Positions 21,115 to 29,867 of a DNA stretch of 42,032 nt are shown here, piece after piece. The stretch comes from Planctomycetia bacterium (GTDB lineage Bacteria > Planctomycetota > UBA1135 > UBA2386). Each line of letters begins with the position of its first letter. Positions within the stretch are counted from its first letter, which is position 1. The DNA lies in contig SXPB01000130.1 of assembly GCA_005776475.1 (NCBI GenBank), positions 1 to 42,032 of the forward strand. The letters are read 5' to 3'. Below the pieces are notes generated by a model that ran no database searches, was not told the origin of the DNA, and worked only from the letters and a program-made list of their open reading frames with translations. The translations under genes and the position numbers were made by a program.

Positions 21115-23337
21115 ATGAACGGCTTTGGCTCATCACTGGCGCACCCTGACTGGCCAAGAACAACTGCGTTCGCCGCCATTCAAAGCATCGCTGCTGCGAC
21201 ACTGTTGATGTCGCACTTGCCAGCGCAGACCTCAACCAGATCGTGGGGTGCTCAGTGCTTCGACACGAGGGCTTTTGATTCTCCGGCCACCCAAGTGGTG
21301 GCCTATGCGTCCGCAACCGTTGTATTGAGTGCCGGTGGGCGCCTCTTCGCAAACGGAATAAACTCGGAGAGGCGCTGCGACACCCCTGAACCCCCTCAGG
21401 GAAGGGTGTTTGTTGATTGCGCTCCTGACGTCGGCCTCCTGGACGACGGCACCATTGTTCAATGGGGCGACCCCATCATCCATGTTGCGCCACCTCTACC
21501 GCCTAACATGAGGTACACACGGATGTCCGCATCCGGAAACATGCTCATGCGATCCGATGGAGCGCTGATGCTCTGGGGGGCTAACAACTATGGCCAGGCG
21601 ACTTTGCCGCCCCTTCCTGGCGGTACAACGGTCATCGATTTCGAATCCAACAGCCAAACCTCGTGCGTGCGTGTGTCAAACGGCACCTGGCTCTTGTTCG
21701 GTCGCAACAACACCGGCCAATGCAACGCTCCAACTCCACCGTCAGGCACTACGTACACAAAGATGGCGTTGGGGTCATTCCACTCTCTGGGCCTTCGATC
21801 AGACGGGGCCGTCGTGGGTTGGGGTGGAAATGGATTTCCGTTTCTGTTTCCGATTCCGACGCTGCCACCGGGTGCGACGTACCAAGACTGCGCAGCAGGG
21901 CGCTATCACAGCCTGGCATTGCGTTCGGATGGTGTAATTGTGGGATGGGGCGACAACCAATTCGGCCAGTGCGACGCACCGTCTCTGCCAGCAGGAACCG
22001 CGTGCATCCAGCTTTCCTGTGGCATTTGGCACAGCGCTGCACTCCTGTCGGACGGGCGTGTGCTGACCTGGGGTGACGAAGCCTTCTGGGCGTCGGGAAT
22101 CCCAACGCTGCCAACAGCGACCACCCCATTCACCGTCCGCCACCTCGACATGGCCATCGGCGCATCCGACGGCGTCGTCGTCTACTCCGATGGCCGCGCC
22201 GCCGGCTGGGGATCAGGCCCCGGCGCCGCTATTCCCCTCCTGCCGCCGGGCGTGCGCTATCGCCGCGTCGAAGCGAATCTCGGCCACATGTTCGGACTCG
22301 GATCCGACGGCCGCCTGTACGGATGGGGCGACAACCTCTCCGGCCAACTCAACGTCCCACCACCGCCCACCGGCACTTCGTACATCGACTTCGCCCTTGG
22401 CCGCTACCACACCGTCGCCGTGCGCTCCGACGGCCAGGCCACAGCCGTCGGCAGCAACACCTACAACCAATGTGCCGTACCGGCCCTGCCGACCGGCGTG
22501 CATTACGTGAAGGCCACAGCCGACTTCTACAAGACCGCGTTGCTGCGTTCCGACGGCCAAATCGCCATCGCCGGCGCCGGCTTCACTTCCACGGGCGTGC
22601 AGATCCCGCCCCTCCCGCCGGGTCTTGCCTACGTCGATGTCGCCCTCGGCGACCAGCCTTTCGCCGCAATCCGTTCGGACGGCACCGGCGTTGAGTGGGG
22701 CTTCGTGCCAGGCAGTTCGAGCTACATCCTGCCGGTGCCCGCGTTGCCGACCGGCGTCAGCTACGTCGATGTCGAATGCGCCGATCTGCACTGCGCCTGG
22801 CGGCGATCCGACGGCCAGGTGGTGATGTCAGGCTATGGGAACGGTGGCTACGCGTGGCTCGCCGCCGTTCGCCCGCTCGATCCGGGCACTTCGTATCTCG
22901 GCATCGCTGCCCGTTACGGATCCACCATCGCACGCGTCGGCCCGACCAGCACCTACGTGTCCTACGCCGCAGGCTGCGCCGGTTCGCGCCCGGCGACGCG
23001 GCTCATCCCGCGCGACACGCCTCGCATCGGTCGCGAACTCGAAGTCCGCCTGTTCGACCTGCCCCAGCACATCGCGATCATCGCCATGGGCATGCAACCG
23101 GCGACGCCGATCGATCTCGCATTCCTCGGCCTGCCCAGCTGCCTCTGGCGCACCAACCTCGATGCGACAGCAGGGCTCGTTGGAGCGAACTCGCAGGCGG
23201 TGTGGAAGATGCCGATTCCCGATCTACCAGCTCTCGTCGGCATCCACTTCTTCCAGCAGGCGCTCGTGCTCGATTCCGCCAGCCCCGCCGGATTCGTCGT
23301 CTCCGACGCGGCAGAGGGCATCGTTGGCTATCCCTGA
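21115..23337 (+). CDS. Secreted RCC1-repeat beta-propeller protein
   Basis: 740 residues from ATG 21115; the ORF-track GTG at 21055 adds 20 residues before the signal peptide (AAIQSIAAATLLMSHLPAQ). A TAGGAT box at 21065-21070 would give a leader of about 40 nt. About 13 repeats of 36-42 residues follow, each with the pattern H-x-LALRSDG-x-V-x-GWG-x-N-x-x-GQC-x-x-P-x-LP, the RCC1 / bacterial chromosome-condensation-like propeller. The last 120 residues (from YAAGCAGSRP to EGIVGYP) are a separate domain that resembles the C-terminus of the kelch-like protein at 38497. Likely a cell-surface or secreted binding protein. The first 340 or so residues are coded with clearly lower third-position GC than the remainder. 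Confidence 0.88.
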   Translation: MNGFGSSLAHPDWPRTTAFAAIQSIAAATLLMSHLPAQTSTRSWGAQCFDTRAFDSPATQVVAYASATVVLSAGGRLFANGINSERRCDTPEPPQGRVFVDCAPDVGLLDDGTIVQWGDPIIHVAPPLPPNMRYTRMSASGNMLMRSDGALMLWGANNYGQATLPPLPGGTTVIDFESNSQTSCVRVSNGTWLLFGRNNTGQCNAPTPPSGTTYTKMALGSFHSLGLRSDGAVVGWGGNGFPFLFPIPTLPPGATYQDCAAGRYHSLALRSDGVIVGWGDNQFGQCDAPSLPAGTACIQLSCGIWHSAALLSDGRVLTWGDEAFWASGIPTLPTATTPFTVRHLDMAIGASDGVVVYSDGRAAGWGSGPGAAIPLLPPGVRYRRVEANLGHMFGLGSDGRLYGWGDNLSGQLNVPPPPTGTSYIDFALGRYHTVAVRSDGQATAVGSNTYNQCAVPALPTGVHYVKATADFYKTALLRSDGQIAIAGAGFTSTGVQIPPLPPGLAYVDVALGDQPFAAIRSDGTGVEWGFVPGSSSYILPVPALPTGVSYVDVECADLHCAWRRSDGQVVMSGYGNGGYAWLAAVRPLDPGTSYLGIAARYGSTIARVGPTSTYVSYAAGCAGSRPATRLIPRDTPRIGRELEVRLFDLPQHIAIIAMGMQPATPIDLAFLGLPSCLWRTNLDATAGLVGANSQAVWKMPIPDLPALVGIHFFQQALVLDSASPAGFVVSDAAEGIVGYP

Positions 23338-23363
23338 GTTTCGCGCGGCACCCGTTGCCGCCG

Positions 23364-23369
23364 TACGGT
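23364..23369 (+). promoter_or_regulatory. -10-like TACGGT, 6 nt before the start codon
   Basis: TACGGT then GACGCC then ATG 23376. The same hexamer occurs upstream of the cytochrome lipoprotein at 1187 (minus strand). No convincing -35. Confidence 0.4.
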
Positions 23370-23375
23370 GACGCC

Positions 23376-23840
23376 ATGAAGACTCTCGCCTTGCTGCTTT
23401 CCTGCATGCTCGTCGCTGCGTGCACCACAGCACGGGCCACCGATCCGAACGTGGCCGCCGTCGGTGCCCGCATCCACGCCGCATGGAACGAGCACATCCG
23501 TGCCGCCAAGGCCCGTGACCTCCCCGGTGTGATGGCCCTCTACACCGACGACGCCGTGTACGCGATCGCCGACAACCCGCTGCGCCGCGGCCGTGCCGAA
23601 CTCGAAGCGATGGAGCAGCAGGGCATGGCCAGCAACGAAGTGCTCGCGGCGACCCACACCACGCAGTCGCTGCGCGTGCTCGGCGACCACGCCTTCGAAC
23701 TCGGCACCATCGAAGGCGACGTCGCCGCGAACGGGCAACCCGCGCAACACGTCGTGTTCCACTACGTGGCCGAGTGGCGAGCCGCGCCCGATGGCGCCTG
23801 GCGCATCGCGCACCTCGTGGGCCGCATGGCACCGCGCTGA
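23376..23840 (+). CDS. SnoaL-like / DUF4440 lipoprotein
   Basis: 154 residues from ATG 23376. The lipobox MKTLALLLSCMLVAAC (lipid Cys16) fixes the start; the longer ORF-track frame is a shadow of the RCC1 gene. The mature part follows the NTF2-like (SnoaL/DUF4440) pattern: AWNEHIRAAKARDLPGVMALYTDDAVYA, then NPLRRGRAEL, LRVLGDHAFELGT and VAEWRAAPDGAWRIAHLVG. Such domains form cone-shaped small-molecule pockets and may be enzymes or binding proteins. No active-site residues can be assigned. The gene is short-spaced after the RCC1 gene but has its own -10-like box. Confidence 0.88.
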   Translation: MKTLALLLSCMLVAACTTARATDPNVAAVGARIHAAWNEHIRAAKARDLPGVMALYTDDAVYAIADNPLRRGRAELEAMEQQGMASNEVLAATHTTQSLRVLGDHAFELGTIEGDVAANGQPAQHVVFHYVAEWRAAPDGAWRIAHLVGRMAPR

Positions 23841-23852
23841 GGGCGTTCGCGT

Positions 23853-24530
23853 CTAACGCGCGAGCAGAAGCACGTCGTCGAGTTGCACGAGCCGCGCGGC
23901 ACCGGCTGCCCGCAACCGTTCGGCGTGGGCTTCCGCCCCGATGCCGTGCGGTGCAATCGCGAGAGGAACCACTGCGGCCGCACGCGCGGCCGTGACGTCG
24001 CTCGGGTTGTCGCCGACCATCCACGCGGTCGCCGCACCAAGCCGCTGCAGCGCGAGCCGCACCGGGAACGGATCCGGCTTGCCGGGCCCATCCTCATCGC
24101 CGACCACCGTGCGCACGAACGGCTGCAACCCGTGCCGCGCGAGCACCGACTCGGCAAGTCGACGCGGGCAACTGGTCACCACCCCCAGCGGCCAACGCGC
24201 GGCCAGCGCCTGAACCGTGGCCACGTTCGCGAGTGCACGTCGTCGTTCGATGTCGGCGAGCACCCCGTCGAGGTCGAGCAACAGAGCCTGCGGCGCCAAC
24301 GCCGCCTGCACCGCGTGCTGCAGCCGGGCGTCGCCGGCGGCGTCGTCGGGCACGCGCAGACGCAGCCCATCCTTGGCCAAGGACGAAGCGATGCCGAGCC
24401 CACGCAGCGCATCGTGCAGCCAAGCCGGGTCGCGACCGGAGACCAGCACGCCATCACCCTCGGCGACCGCGAGCAGGCCCAACGCACGCCACTGCGCCAC
24501 CATCGCCGCAGCGCCCGGCCGCACCGTCAT
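23853..24530 (-). CDS. HAD-superfamily phosphatase with N-terminal extension
   Basis: 225 residues, ATG 24530 overlapping the cytochrome stop as ATGA. HAD motifs: I LLLDLDGVLAD (nucleophile and acid Asp), II VVTSCPR, III GKPDP and IV MVGDNPSDVTAAR. The cap is small and helical (subclass I). About 80 residues precede motif I and are not part of a normal HAD fold. They read LVSGRDPAWLHDALRGLGI ... LRLRVPDDAAG, which looks like the C-terminal lobe of a class I/II aminotransferase such as HisC; the resemblance is by eye only. The substrate is unknown. Being last in the propeller/cytochrome operon does not suggest an obvious function. Confidence 0.85.
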   Translation of the reverse strand: MTVRPGAAAMVAQWRALGLLAVAEGDGVLVSGRDPAWLHDALRGLGIASSLAKDGLRLRVPDDAAGDARLQHAVQAALAPQALLLDLDGVLADIERRRALANVATVQALAARWPLGVVTSCPRRLAESVLARHGLQPFVRTVVGDEDGPGKPDPFPVRLALQRLGAATAWMVGDNPSDVTAARAAAVVPLAIAPHGIGAEAHAERLRAAGAARLVQLDDVLLLAR

Positions 24531-26599
24531 CGCCGGCTCGCGCGCTGGCCGCCGAGGAACTGCCAGATCGCCTCGAACTGCTGCGCACCGTCGCCGCCGA
24601 GCACATCGGTGAACGCCGACTTGCCGCCCGGCGCGAAGTTCGGCATGCGCGAGTCGGGATCAAGTCGCATCGGGTTCGCCAGCCACCGCGTGTAGTACTC
24701 GTGCCGCAGCCGCCCGCGCGACGTCAGCAACTCGATGCCTTCGCGTTCGAACACCTGCGCCGCGGGCTTGTCGCCGAGCGCGTGGCAATTCGTGCATGCG
24801 AAGCCCGTGCCCTGCCCGAGCAGACGTTCGCCGTGCAACGCGATCTGCGCATTCGGCGGCGACGGCAGTTCGTCGGCCTGGCCGTAGCCGTGTTCGCGCA
24901 CGAGCCCATGCGCGATCGCCGTGCCATCGTGCGGGAACGCCGGCATGCGCGCCGACAGCCACGGCCGCGGCGACTTCTCCTGGCCGAGCACGAAGCGTTC
25001 GATCCACGACGGCTGCAACTTGCTGCCGACCCACGTCAGCGCCGGCACGCCTTGGGCCGCCGGATCCTGCTCCTTCGGCAACGGCGTGGTGCTGCCTTCG
25101 CGCGCGACCCACTGCGCCCACGTCGACGGCTTGCCATCGAGGGCGTGGCAGGCGACACAACGGTCGGCGACCACGTGCCGGCTGGCGTAGTCGAGCGGCG
25201 AACGATGGAACGGCGCCGTTTCGGCGTGCGCGAGGAACGCGCGCAACGCCGACCGCTGCGCGGCGGACAAGCCGTGGTCGGGAACTCCCGCCGCGGGCAC
25301 GTCACTGAGGCAGCCACGCTCGGGCTTGCAGTTGGCGAGCCGCGGCCACGGCCGATCGACCGGCGGCAGGTCGAGCGAATGGCACACGACACACCCGTGC
25401 TTCTGCGCCGCATGCTTGCCGGCCACCGCGTCGCCGCGGCTCTCTGGCAACACCGGCGTCGCCTGCGCCATCAAGAACGCCGCCACGTGCGACGCTTCTT
25501 CGAGCGACAAGCGCAGGTTCGGCATGCGCACGTGCGGATGGAAGCGCCGCGGGTCCTGCAGGTACTCGATGAGTGCTGGCGCATGCCACTTCGCCGGCAC
25601 GAAGTGCAACGGAATGCGCGCCGCGAGCGCACCCGTTCCGGGCTCCTCGCCCGCGGGCACGTGGCACGCGACGCAGCCGAGTTGCCGGAACCGCGCCTTG
25701 CCCTGCTGCACCGCGTCGTCGGCGAACGGAAGCGCCGCGGGTGCCGGCGCGAGGCTCACCAACCACGCGGCGAGGTCGTGGCATTCCTGCTCGCTTGCCG
25801 CGACCTTCGGCATCGTCGCATCGGCACGGAACGCACGCGGGTCGCGCAACCAGGCGGCAATCCAATCGGCGCGCAACCGCGCTCCCGACTGGCGCAGGTC
25901 GGGGCCACTCTGGTCGAGCTCGGCATACGCCGACTCGCCGATGCGCCGCTCGGCGAACTCGTGGCAACGCGCACAACGGCGTTCGGCGAACAGGTGCATG
26001 CCCACGCGGCGATCTTCGCCCGCGAGCAGCTCGGGCGAATCGGGCGACGACAACTGCTCCGGGGCAATCGGCTCGAAACCGAAGTCGGATCCGGACCAGA
26101 ACAGCCGGAACTGGCCATCCCCCATCGCCGTGCTCTCGAACTGCACGGTGAGCTGGTTCGCGCCCTTCTTCAGGCGCACCGGGTCCTTGGTCTCGATCGG
26201 CTTGCCGGGCCGCAGCGTGTCGGCGAGCACGACTTCGTCGTTCACGGTGAACTTGACCGAACCACGCCCGTCGATGCGGAAGCGGCAGCGGTCGCGTGCC
26301 GGCAACGTCACCGTCGCCGCATAGGTGGCGCGGAACATGCCGGGCTGCAAGAACGGCGTCGCGGTCTCGCCGCGTTCGACCGCGAGCGACAACAGCCGCG
26401 CGCGCTGCACCTGCACCTGCTTCTTCGCGTCCGCCGGACCCACCCGTTCGAAGGTGACCGCCACGCCGGGCGCCATCGCCGGCGGCGTTGGCGCCGCAGT
26501 CACCGGCGCCGCCGGCGGCGGATCCTGCCGCCCCGCGACCACCGACCAGCCGATCGTCGTGAGGGCGTACGCCAACCCGACCACGAAAGGCGCGCGCAC
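24527..26599 (-). CDS. PA14-like / multihaem cytochrome c protein
   Basis: 690 residues from GTG 26599, one nucleotide after the upstream stop. An N-terminal hydrophobic segment (VVGLAYALTTIGWSVVAG) acts as signal or anchor. A PA14-like beta domain (about 48-180, with RCRFRIDGRGSVKFTVND) comes first. Five CXXCH haem sites follow: CARCH (209-213), CVACH (309-313), CVVCH (403-407), CVACH (481-485) and CTNCH (602-606). Candidate axial Met residues lie in MPKV (263), RMPNL (359), RMPAF (552) and RMPNF near the C-terminus, so most haem units look complete. It should carry electrons in the periplasm, probably accepting them from the propeller protein encoded just upstream. Planctomycetal PSCyt-type proteins are the closest architecture. 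Confidence 0.88.
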   Translation of the reverse strand: MRAPFVVGLAYALTTIGWSVVAGRQDPPPAAPVTAAPTPPAMAPGVAVTFERVGPADAKKQVQVQRARLLSLAVERGETATPFLQPGMFRATYAATVTLPARDRCRFRIDGRGSVKFTVNDEVVLADTLRPGKPIETKDPVRLKKGANQLTVQFESTAMGDGQFRLFWSGSDFGFEPIAPEQLSSPDSPELLAGEDRRVGMHLFAERRCARCHEFAERRIGESAYAELDQSGPDLRQSGARLRADWIAAWLRDPRAFRADATMPKVAASEQECHDLAAWLVSLAPAPAALPFADDAVQQGKARFRQLGCVACHVPAGEEPGTGALAARIPLHFVPAKWHAPALIEYLQDPRRFHPHVRMPNLRLSLEEASHVAAFLMAQATPVLPESRGDAVAGKHAAQKHGCVVCHSLDLPPVDRPWPRLANCKPERGCLSDVPAAGVPDHGLSAAQRSALRAFLAHAETAPFHRSPLDYASRHVVADRCVACHALDGKPSTWAQWVAREGSTTPLPKEQDPAAQGVPALTWVGSKLQPSWIERFVLGQEKSPRPWLSARMPAFPHDGTAIAHGLVREHGYGQADELPSPPNAQIALHGERLLGQGTGFACTNCHALGDKPAAQVFEREGIELLTSRGRLRHEYYTRWLANPMRLDPDSRMPNFAPGGKSAFTDVLGGDGAQQFEAIWQFLGGQRASRR

Positions 26600-26600
26600 G

Positions 26601-29528
26601 TCAGCGCTCCGTCGGGAAACCCGCGTCCTTGCCCAGCACGTGGATCGACGCGTGCACTTCGCCCTTCAACTCGCGGCCGTCCTTGGCGTCGAGGTTCCAG
26701 GTCAACTTCAGTTGGTTCACGACGCGCATGCCGTCGACCTTGACGAACACCGTGCGGCCGTCCGGCGACAGCGTCGCCGCCGTGACCTTCAACGCATCGC
26801 GGTTGGGCTTGCCCTGTTCGACCACGCGTTCCGGCTGCAGCAACGACAGCTCGGGCGAGCCGTACTTCGGCGAGTACTGGTAGTTCCAGATCTCGACGCC
26901 CCAGTTCTCGGCATCGGCCGCGGTCTCGGCATCGAGCGGCTCCGCGAAGGTCAGGTAGACACCCTGATCACTGGTGCGCCAACCGACCGGCATGCCATGC
27001 GGCGCCGCGGTGCGACGCACCCGATGGAAGCCGCCTTCGCGCGCCGCGCTCGTCTGCCAGCCCTGCAAGCCGATCACGTACAGCTGGCCGTCCTTCTGCG
27101 AGAAGCGACCGCGCATGCAGCTCGACGAGAAGTTCGCCGGCAGCCGCGTCACGCCGCCCTGCACGACGCCGTCGACCTCTTCCTTCAACACGAGGTAGGT
27201 CGAGCAGGTGCCGTACGACTGGTGCAGCAGGCGACCGTCGAGATCAGCCCATGCCTTGCCGGTGACCCACACCTGGCCACCGCTCGAGTTGTCGATCTCC
27301 ATCGGCATCCAGCACAACGGCAGGTCGGGCTGGTCCGGCACCGGCGACCGGTGCGCGGTGTCCTTGACGCCGGCGTAGTAGCCGGGCTTCGTGATCCAGT
27401 TGAGCCGGCAACGCGGCATGAACGTGCCCTCGTTGTCGCCCGACGTCACGATGCCCGTCGGCGACACGCCAAGGCCGTTCGGCGCGCGCAGCCCCGTCGC
27501 GAAGGTCTCGATGCGCGAACCGTCGCGCGACACGCGCAGAATCGCGCCGTGGTGCGGCACGATCTTCATGAAGCCGCGGCCACCCGGGTTCACCGGCGCG
27601 CCCTTGCTGAAGTAGAAGTTGCCTTCGGCGTCGGTCTGCAGGTCGAACGCGAACTCGTGGAACGCGGGCGTGATGTAGACCTGGTTGTTGAAGCACTCGT
27701 AGTGGTCGGCTTCGCCATCGCCATTGCGATCGTGCAGCTTGGTCAGGCCGTCGCGACCGTGCACGACGACGACGTCGTCGATGATGCGCAGACCGAGCGG
27801 ATCGAACAGACCGGTCGCGAAACGTCGCCATTCGAGGCGATCGAGGTCGTCGTCGATGCCCGACACCACCCACACGTCGCCGTTCCACGTCGACACCGCG
27901 GCGCGACCATCGGCGAAAAAGTCGAACGCACCCGTGCGCATGCGCGACTGGAAGCGGTTGTCGAACGGGATCGTGATCGTGTCCACCGCGAACGCACTGG
28001 TGTCGGCGGCGCGCTCACCCTTGGTCACGATCGCCTCGCCCCAACGCGGCTTGGACGGCTCGCTCGGCAGCGCCGCCACTTCGGCCGGCTTCGTCATCTC
28101 CGGCATCACCGCCGCCAGCACCTTCTCGTCACCGGCCGCGTGCAGCAGTTGCAGGCGCAGCGGTTGTTCGTGCGCCGGGACCTGCAGCAGGATGCGCGCC
28201 CCGTCGACGACCAGTTCGGCGCCGGCCGAGCCGTGCAACAAGCACACCAGGTTCTGGCGCGGCCGGCCGACGCTGTCGACATCGGCGCGCTTGTCGCCGG
28301 CGAACACGTCGATCTCGGAGAAGAACGCGCTGCCACTGCGCACGACGAACAGCAGGTGCCGCCAGTTGCCGAGGCCGTTGTCCTGCGCGATGCCAACCCC
28401 GTGCTTGTCGCCTTCGCCGAGCCGATCGGAATCGACGCTCGCGATCTTTTTCCAGCCGGCCGCTTCGGCATCGGCCGCCGCGGCATCGGGCATCGCCGCC
28501 GCCGCACTGCCGAACACTTCGTACTGCTGCGTGCTGCGGTAGCCGGTGTGCCAGGTGAACGTGTTGATGCGGCTGACGTCGATGGCCTTGCCGAGATCGA
28601 CCAGGAAGCGGCCGTCGTCGGTCTCCTTGCCGTCGACCTTGTGCTTGTCGAACCACACGCTGCGTTGCCAATCGTCGCCGTTGGCAGCGCCTTCGCCATC
28701 GGCGAGCTTCTGCACCGAGGTCACGTCGCCTGCACCGTGCACCTTCGCGAACGCGGGCACGAACGCGATCGAGGCGCCGGTGCCGCTGCTCGCATCGAGC
28801 CAGTCGCTCTTCGCCGGGCCGCCCATCGGCAGCGTGTCCCAGCCGCGCGTCGTCGCCGCCAGTTCGACCAGCGCCGACACCTTCGGCTGCCACTGCAGCA
28901 ACGCCGCGCGCATGCCCGCCGCGACGGCGATCGAGCCGGAGCCGGAGCCGTCCGGGCCATCGAGCACCACCATCGTCTGCGCCACCTTCGACGGGCCGAG
29001 TTCGAGCGTGCGCGCCAACACCCGCGGGCCAGCCCCGGTGATCGCGTAGCTTTCGCGCACGTCCATCGCACCGATGCGGTAGCCGACCACGACGGCGTCG
29101 CCATCGAGCCACATGCCGCGATACACGCCGTGTTCGCGCGGCAACGGTCCATACGGAATCGCGCGCGGATCGCGCAGGTCGCCGCCGTTCGCCCAACCCG
29201 GACCGGGCTTCGTCTCCGCCAGCTTGAAGCCGCGCAAGGACGGCATCGGCCCATGCGAACCGTCGTAGGCGGTGCCGCGCAGCCGCAACCAACCATCGGT
29301 CCACGCCGCCGAGAGGCGCAGCAGTTCGGTGTCGAAGGCGACCGCGCCGGCGTCGCCGACGCGCACGACCAGACCCTTGTTGGTGGTGCCGGTGAGACCG
29401 CCGCCTTCGAACGTCGTCATCATCGCCGGCCCGTAGTCCATGGCGTACGGGCCCTTGTCCTGGGCGTTGGCGGTGGCGAGCAGAACCGGAATGACAGCGA
29501 CGAGCGGGGTCCGCATGAGGCGGGCCAT
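26601..29528 (-). CDS. DUF6797 / sorbosone-dehydrogenase-like propeller protein
   Basis: About 975 residues; ATG 29528 (MARLMRTPLVAVIPVLLATANAQ) or ATG 29516 (MRTPLV...) both give a signal peptide, while the ORF-track start 29630 lies beyond the divergent promoter. The N-terminal third matches the DUF6797 pattern (DYGPAMMTTFEG). The middle contains a discoidin-like stretch (LVDLGKAIDVSRINTFTWH ... WRHLLFVVR ... FFSEIDVF). From about residue 530 comes a propeller of the PVC/L-sorbosone dehydrogenase type: FATGLFDPLGL, LHDRNGDGEADHYECFNN and LRAPNGLGVSPTG. Such proteins are thought to oxidise sugars and pass electrons to an attached or adjacent cytochrome; here the cytochrome is the next gene. 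Direct evidence for catalysis is lacking. Confidence 0.85.
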   Translation of the reverse strand: MARLMRTPLVAVIPVLLATANAQDKGPYAMDYGPAMMTTFEGGGLTGTTNKGLVVRVGDAGAVAFDTELLRLSAAWTDGWLRLRGTAYDGSHGPMPSLRGFKLAETKPGPGWANGGDLRDPRAIPYGPLPREHGVYRGMWLDGDAVVVGYRIGAMDVRESYAITGAGPRVLARTLELGPSKVAQTMVVLDGPDGSGSGSIAVAAGMRAALLQWQPKVSALVELAATTRGWDTLPMGGPAKSDWLDASSGTGASIAFVPAFAKVHGAGDVTSVQKLADGEGAANGDDWQRSVWFDKHKVDGKETDDGRFLVDLGKAIDVSRINTFTWHTGYRSTQQYEVFGSAAAAMPDAAAADAEAAGWKKIASVDSDRLGEGDKHGVGIAQDNGLGNWRHLLFVVRSGSAFFSEIDVFAGDKRADVDSVGRPRQNLVCLLHGSAGAELVVDGARILLQVPAHEQPLRLQLLHAAGDEKVLAAVMPEMTKPAEVAALPSEPSKPRWGEAIVTKGERAADTSAFAVDTITIPFDNRFQSRMRTGAFDFFADGRAAVSTWNGDVWVVSGIDDDLDRLEWRRFATGLFDPLGLRIIDDVVVVHGRDGLTKLHDRNGDGEADHYECFNNQVYITPAFHEFAFDLQTDAEGNFYFSKGAPVNPGGRGFMKIVPHHGAILRVSRDGSRIETFATGLRAPNGLGVSPTGIVTSGDNEGTFMPRCRLNWITKPGYYAGVKDTAHRSPVPDQPDLPLCWMPMEIDNSSGGQVWVTGKAWADLDGRLLHQSYGTCSTYLVLKEEVDGVVQGGVTRLPANFSSSCMRGRFSQKDGQLYVIGLQGWQTSAAREGGFHRVRRTAAPHGMPVGWRTSDQGVYLTFAEPLDAETAADAENWGVEIWNYQYSPKYGSPELSLLQPERVVEQGKPNRDALKVTAATLSPDGRTVFVKVDGMRVVNQLKLTWNLDAKDGRELKGEVHASIHVLGKDAGFPTER

Positions 29529-29595
29529 CTTACGGATCGTCCGCGCCAAGCAAGCGCCGGGATGGCCACCGATCGGAGGCGCGCCACAATCCGCA

Positions 29596-29614
29596 TTCCC
29601 AGGTAGACTGGGAA
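29596..29614. promoter_or_regulatory. Operator-like palindrome with embedded -10 upstream of the antitoxin
   Basis: TTCCCAG-GTAGA-CTGGGAA is a perfect 7-bp inverted repeat with a 5-bp spacer, ending 1 nt before ATG 29616. A -10-like TAGACT (29604-29609) sits in its centre, exactly 6 nt before the ATG. A protein bound to the palindrome would block the promoter, which fits autoregulation by a toxin-antitoxin complex. Arm symmetry at this length is unlikely by chance at this position. Confidence 0.6.
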
Positions 29615-29615
29615 C

Positions 29616-29867
29616 ATGCCGACTGCCCACATCCCCTACGACGACAAGTTGCTGGCGGCGAGCGGTCGCTCCGCGGCCGAGATGGAACGCGAGTTCCGCC
29701 TACTGCTCGCAGCGAAGATGTACGAGCTGGGACGCCTCTCTCTCGGCTATGCCGCGGAACTGGCCGGACGCAGCAAGGCCGACTTCCTGTTCGATCTCGC
29801 ACCGCTCGGCGTTTCGATCCTGAACTTCGGCATCGACGACCTGAAGCACGAAATCCATGGCGCGTGA
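29616..29867 (+). CDS. UPF0175-family antitoxin
   Basis: 83 residues. The sequence shows the family's helical core: SAAEMEREFRLLLAAKMYELGRLSLGYAAELAGRSKADFLFDLAPLGVSILN, which in the family includes a winged or ribbon-helix-like DNA-binding segment. Length fits (80-90). It is the antitoxin partner of DUF3368-type PIN nucleases and likely represses its own promoter through the palindrome just upstream. It overlaps the following toxin reading frame by 11 nt, the usual arrangement for coupled expression. The local codon use is less GC-rich than the neighbours, suggesting horizontal arrival. The gene itself looks intact. Confidence 0.85.
   Translation: MPTAHIPYDDKLLAASGRSAAEMEREFRLLLAAKMYELGRLSLGYAAELAGRSKADFLFDLAPLGVSILNFGIDDLKHEIHGA

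Noticed and set aside
26325-29606. 1093-residue plus-strand ORF
   Set aside because: Antisense of the DUF6797/propeller gene; His/Arg-rich and without motifs.
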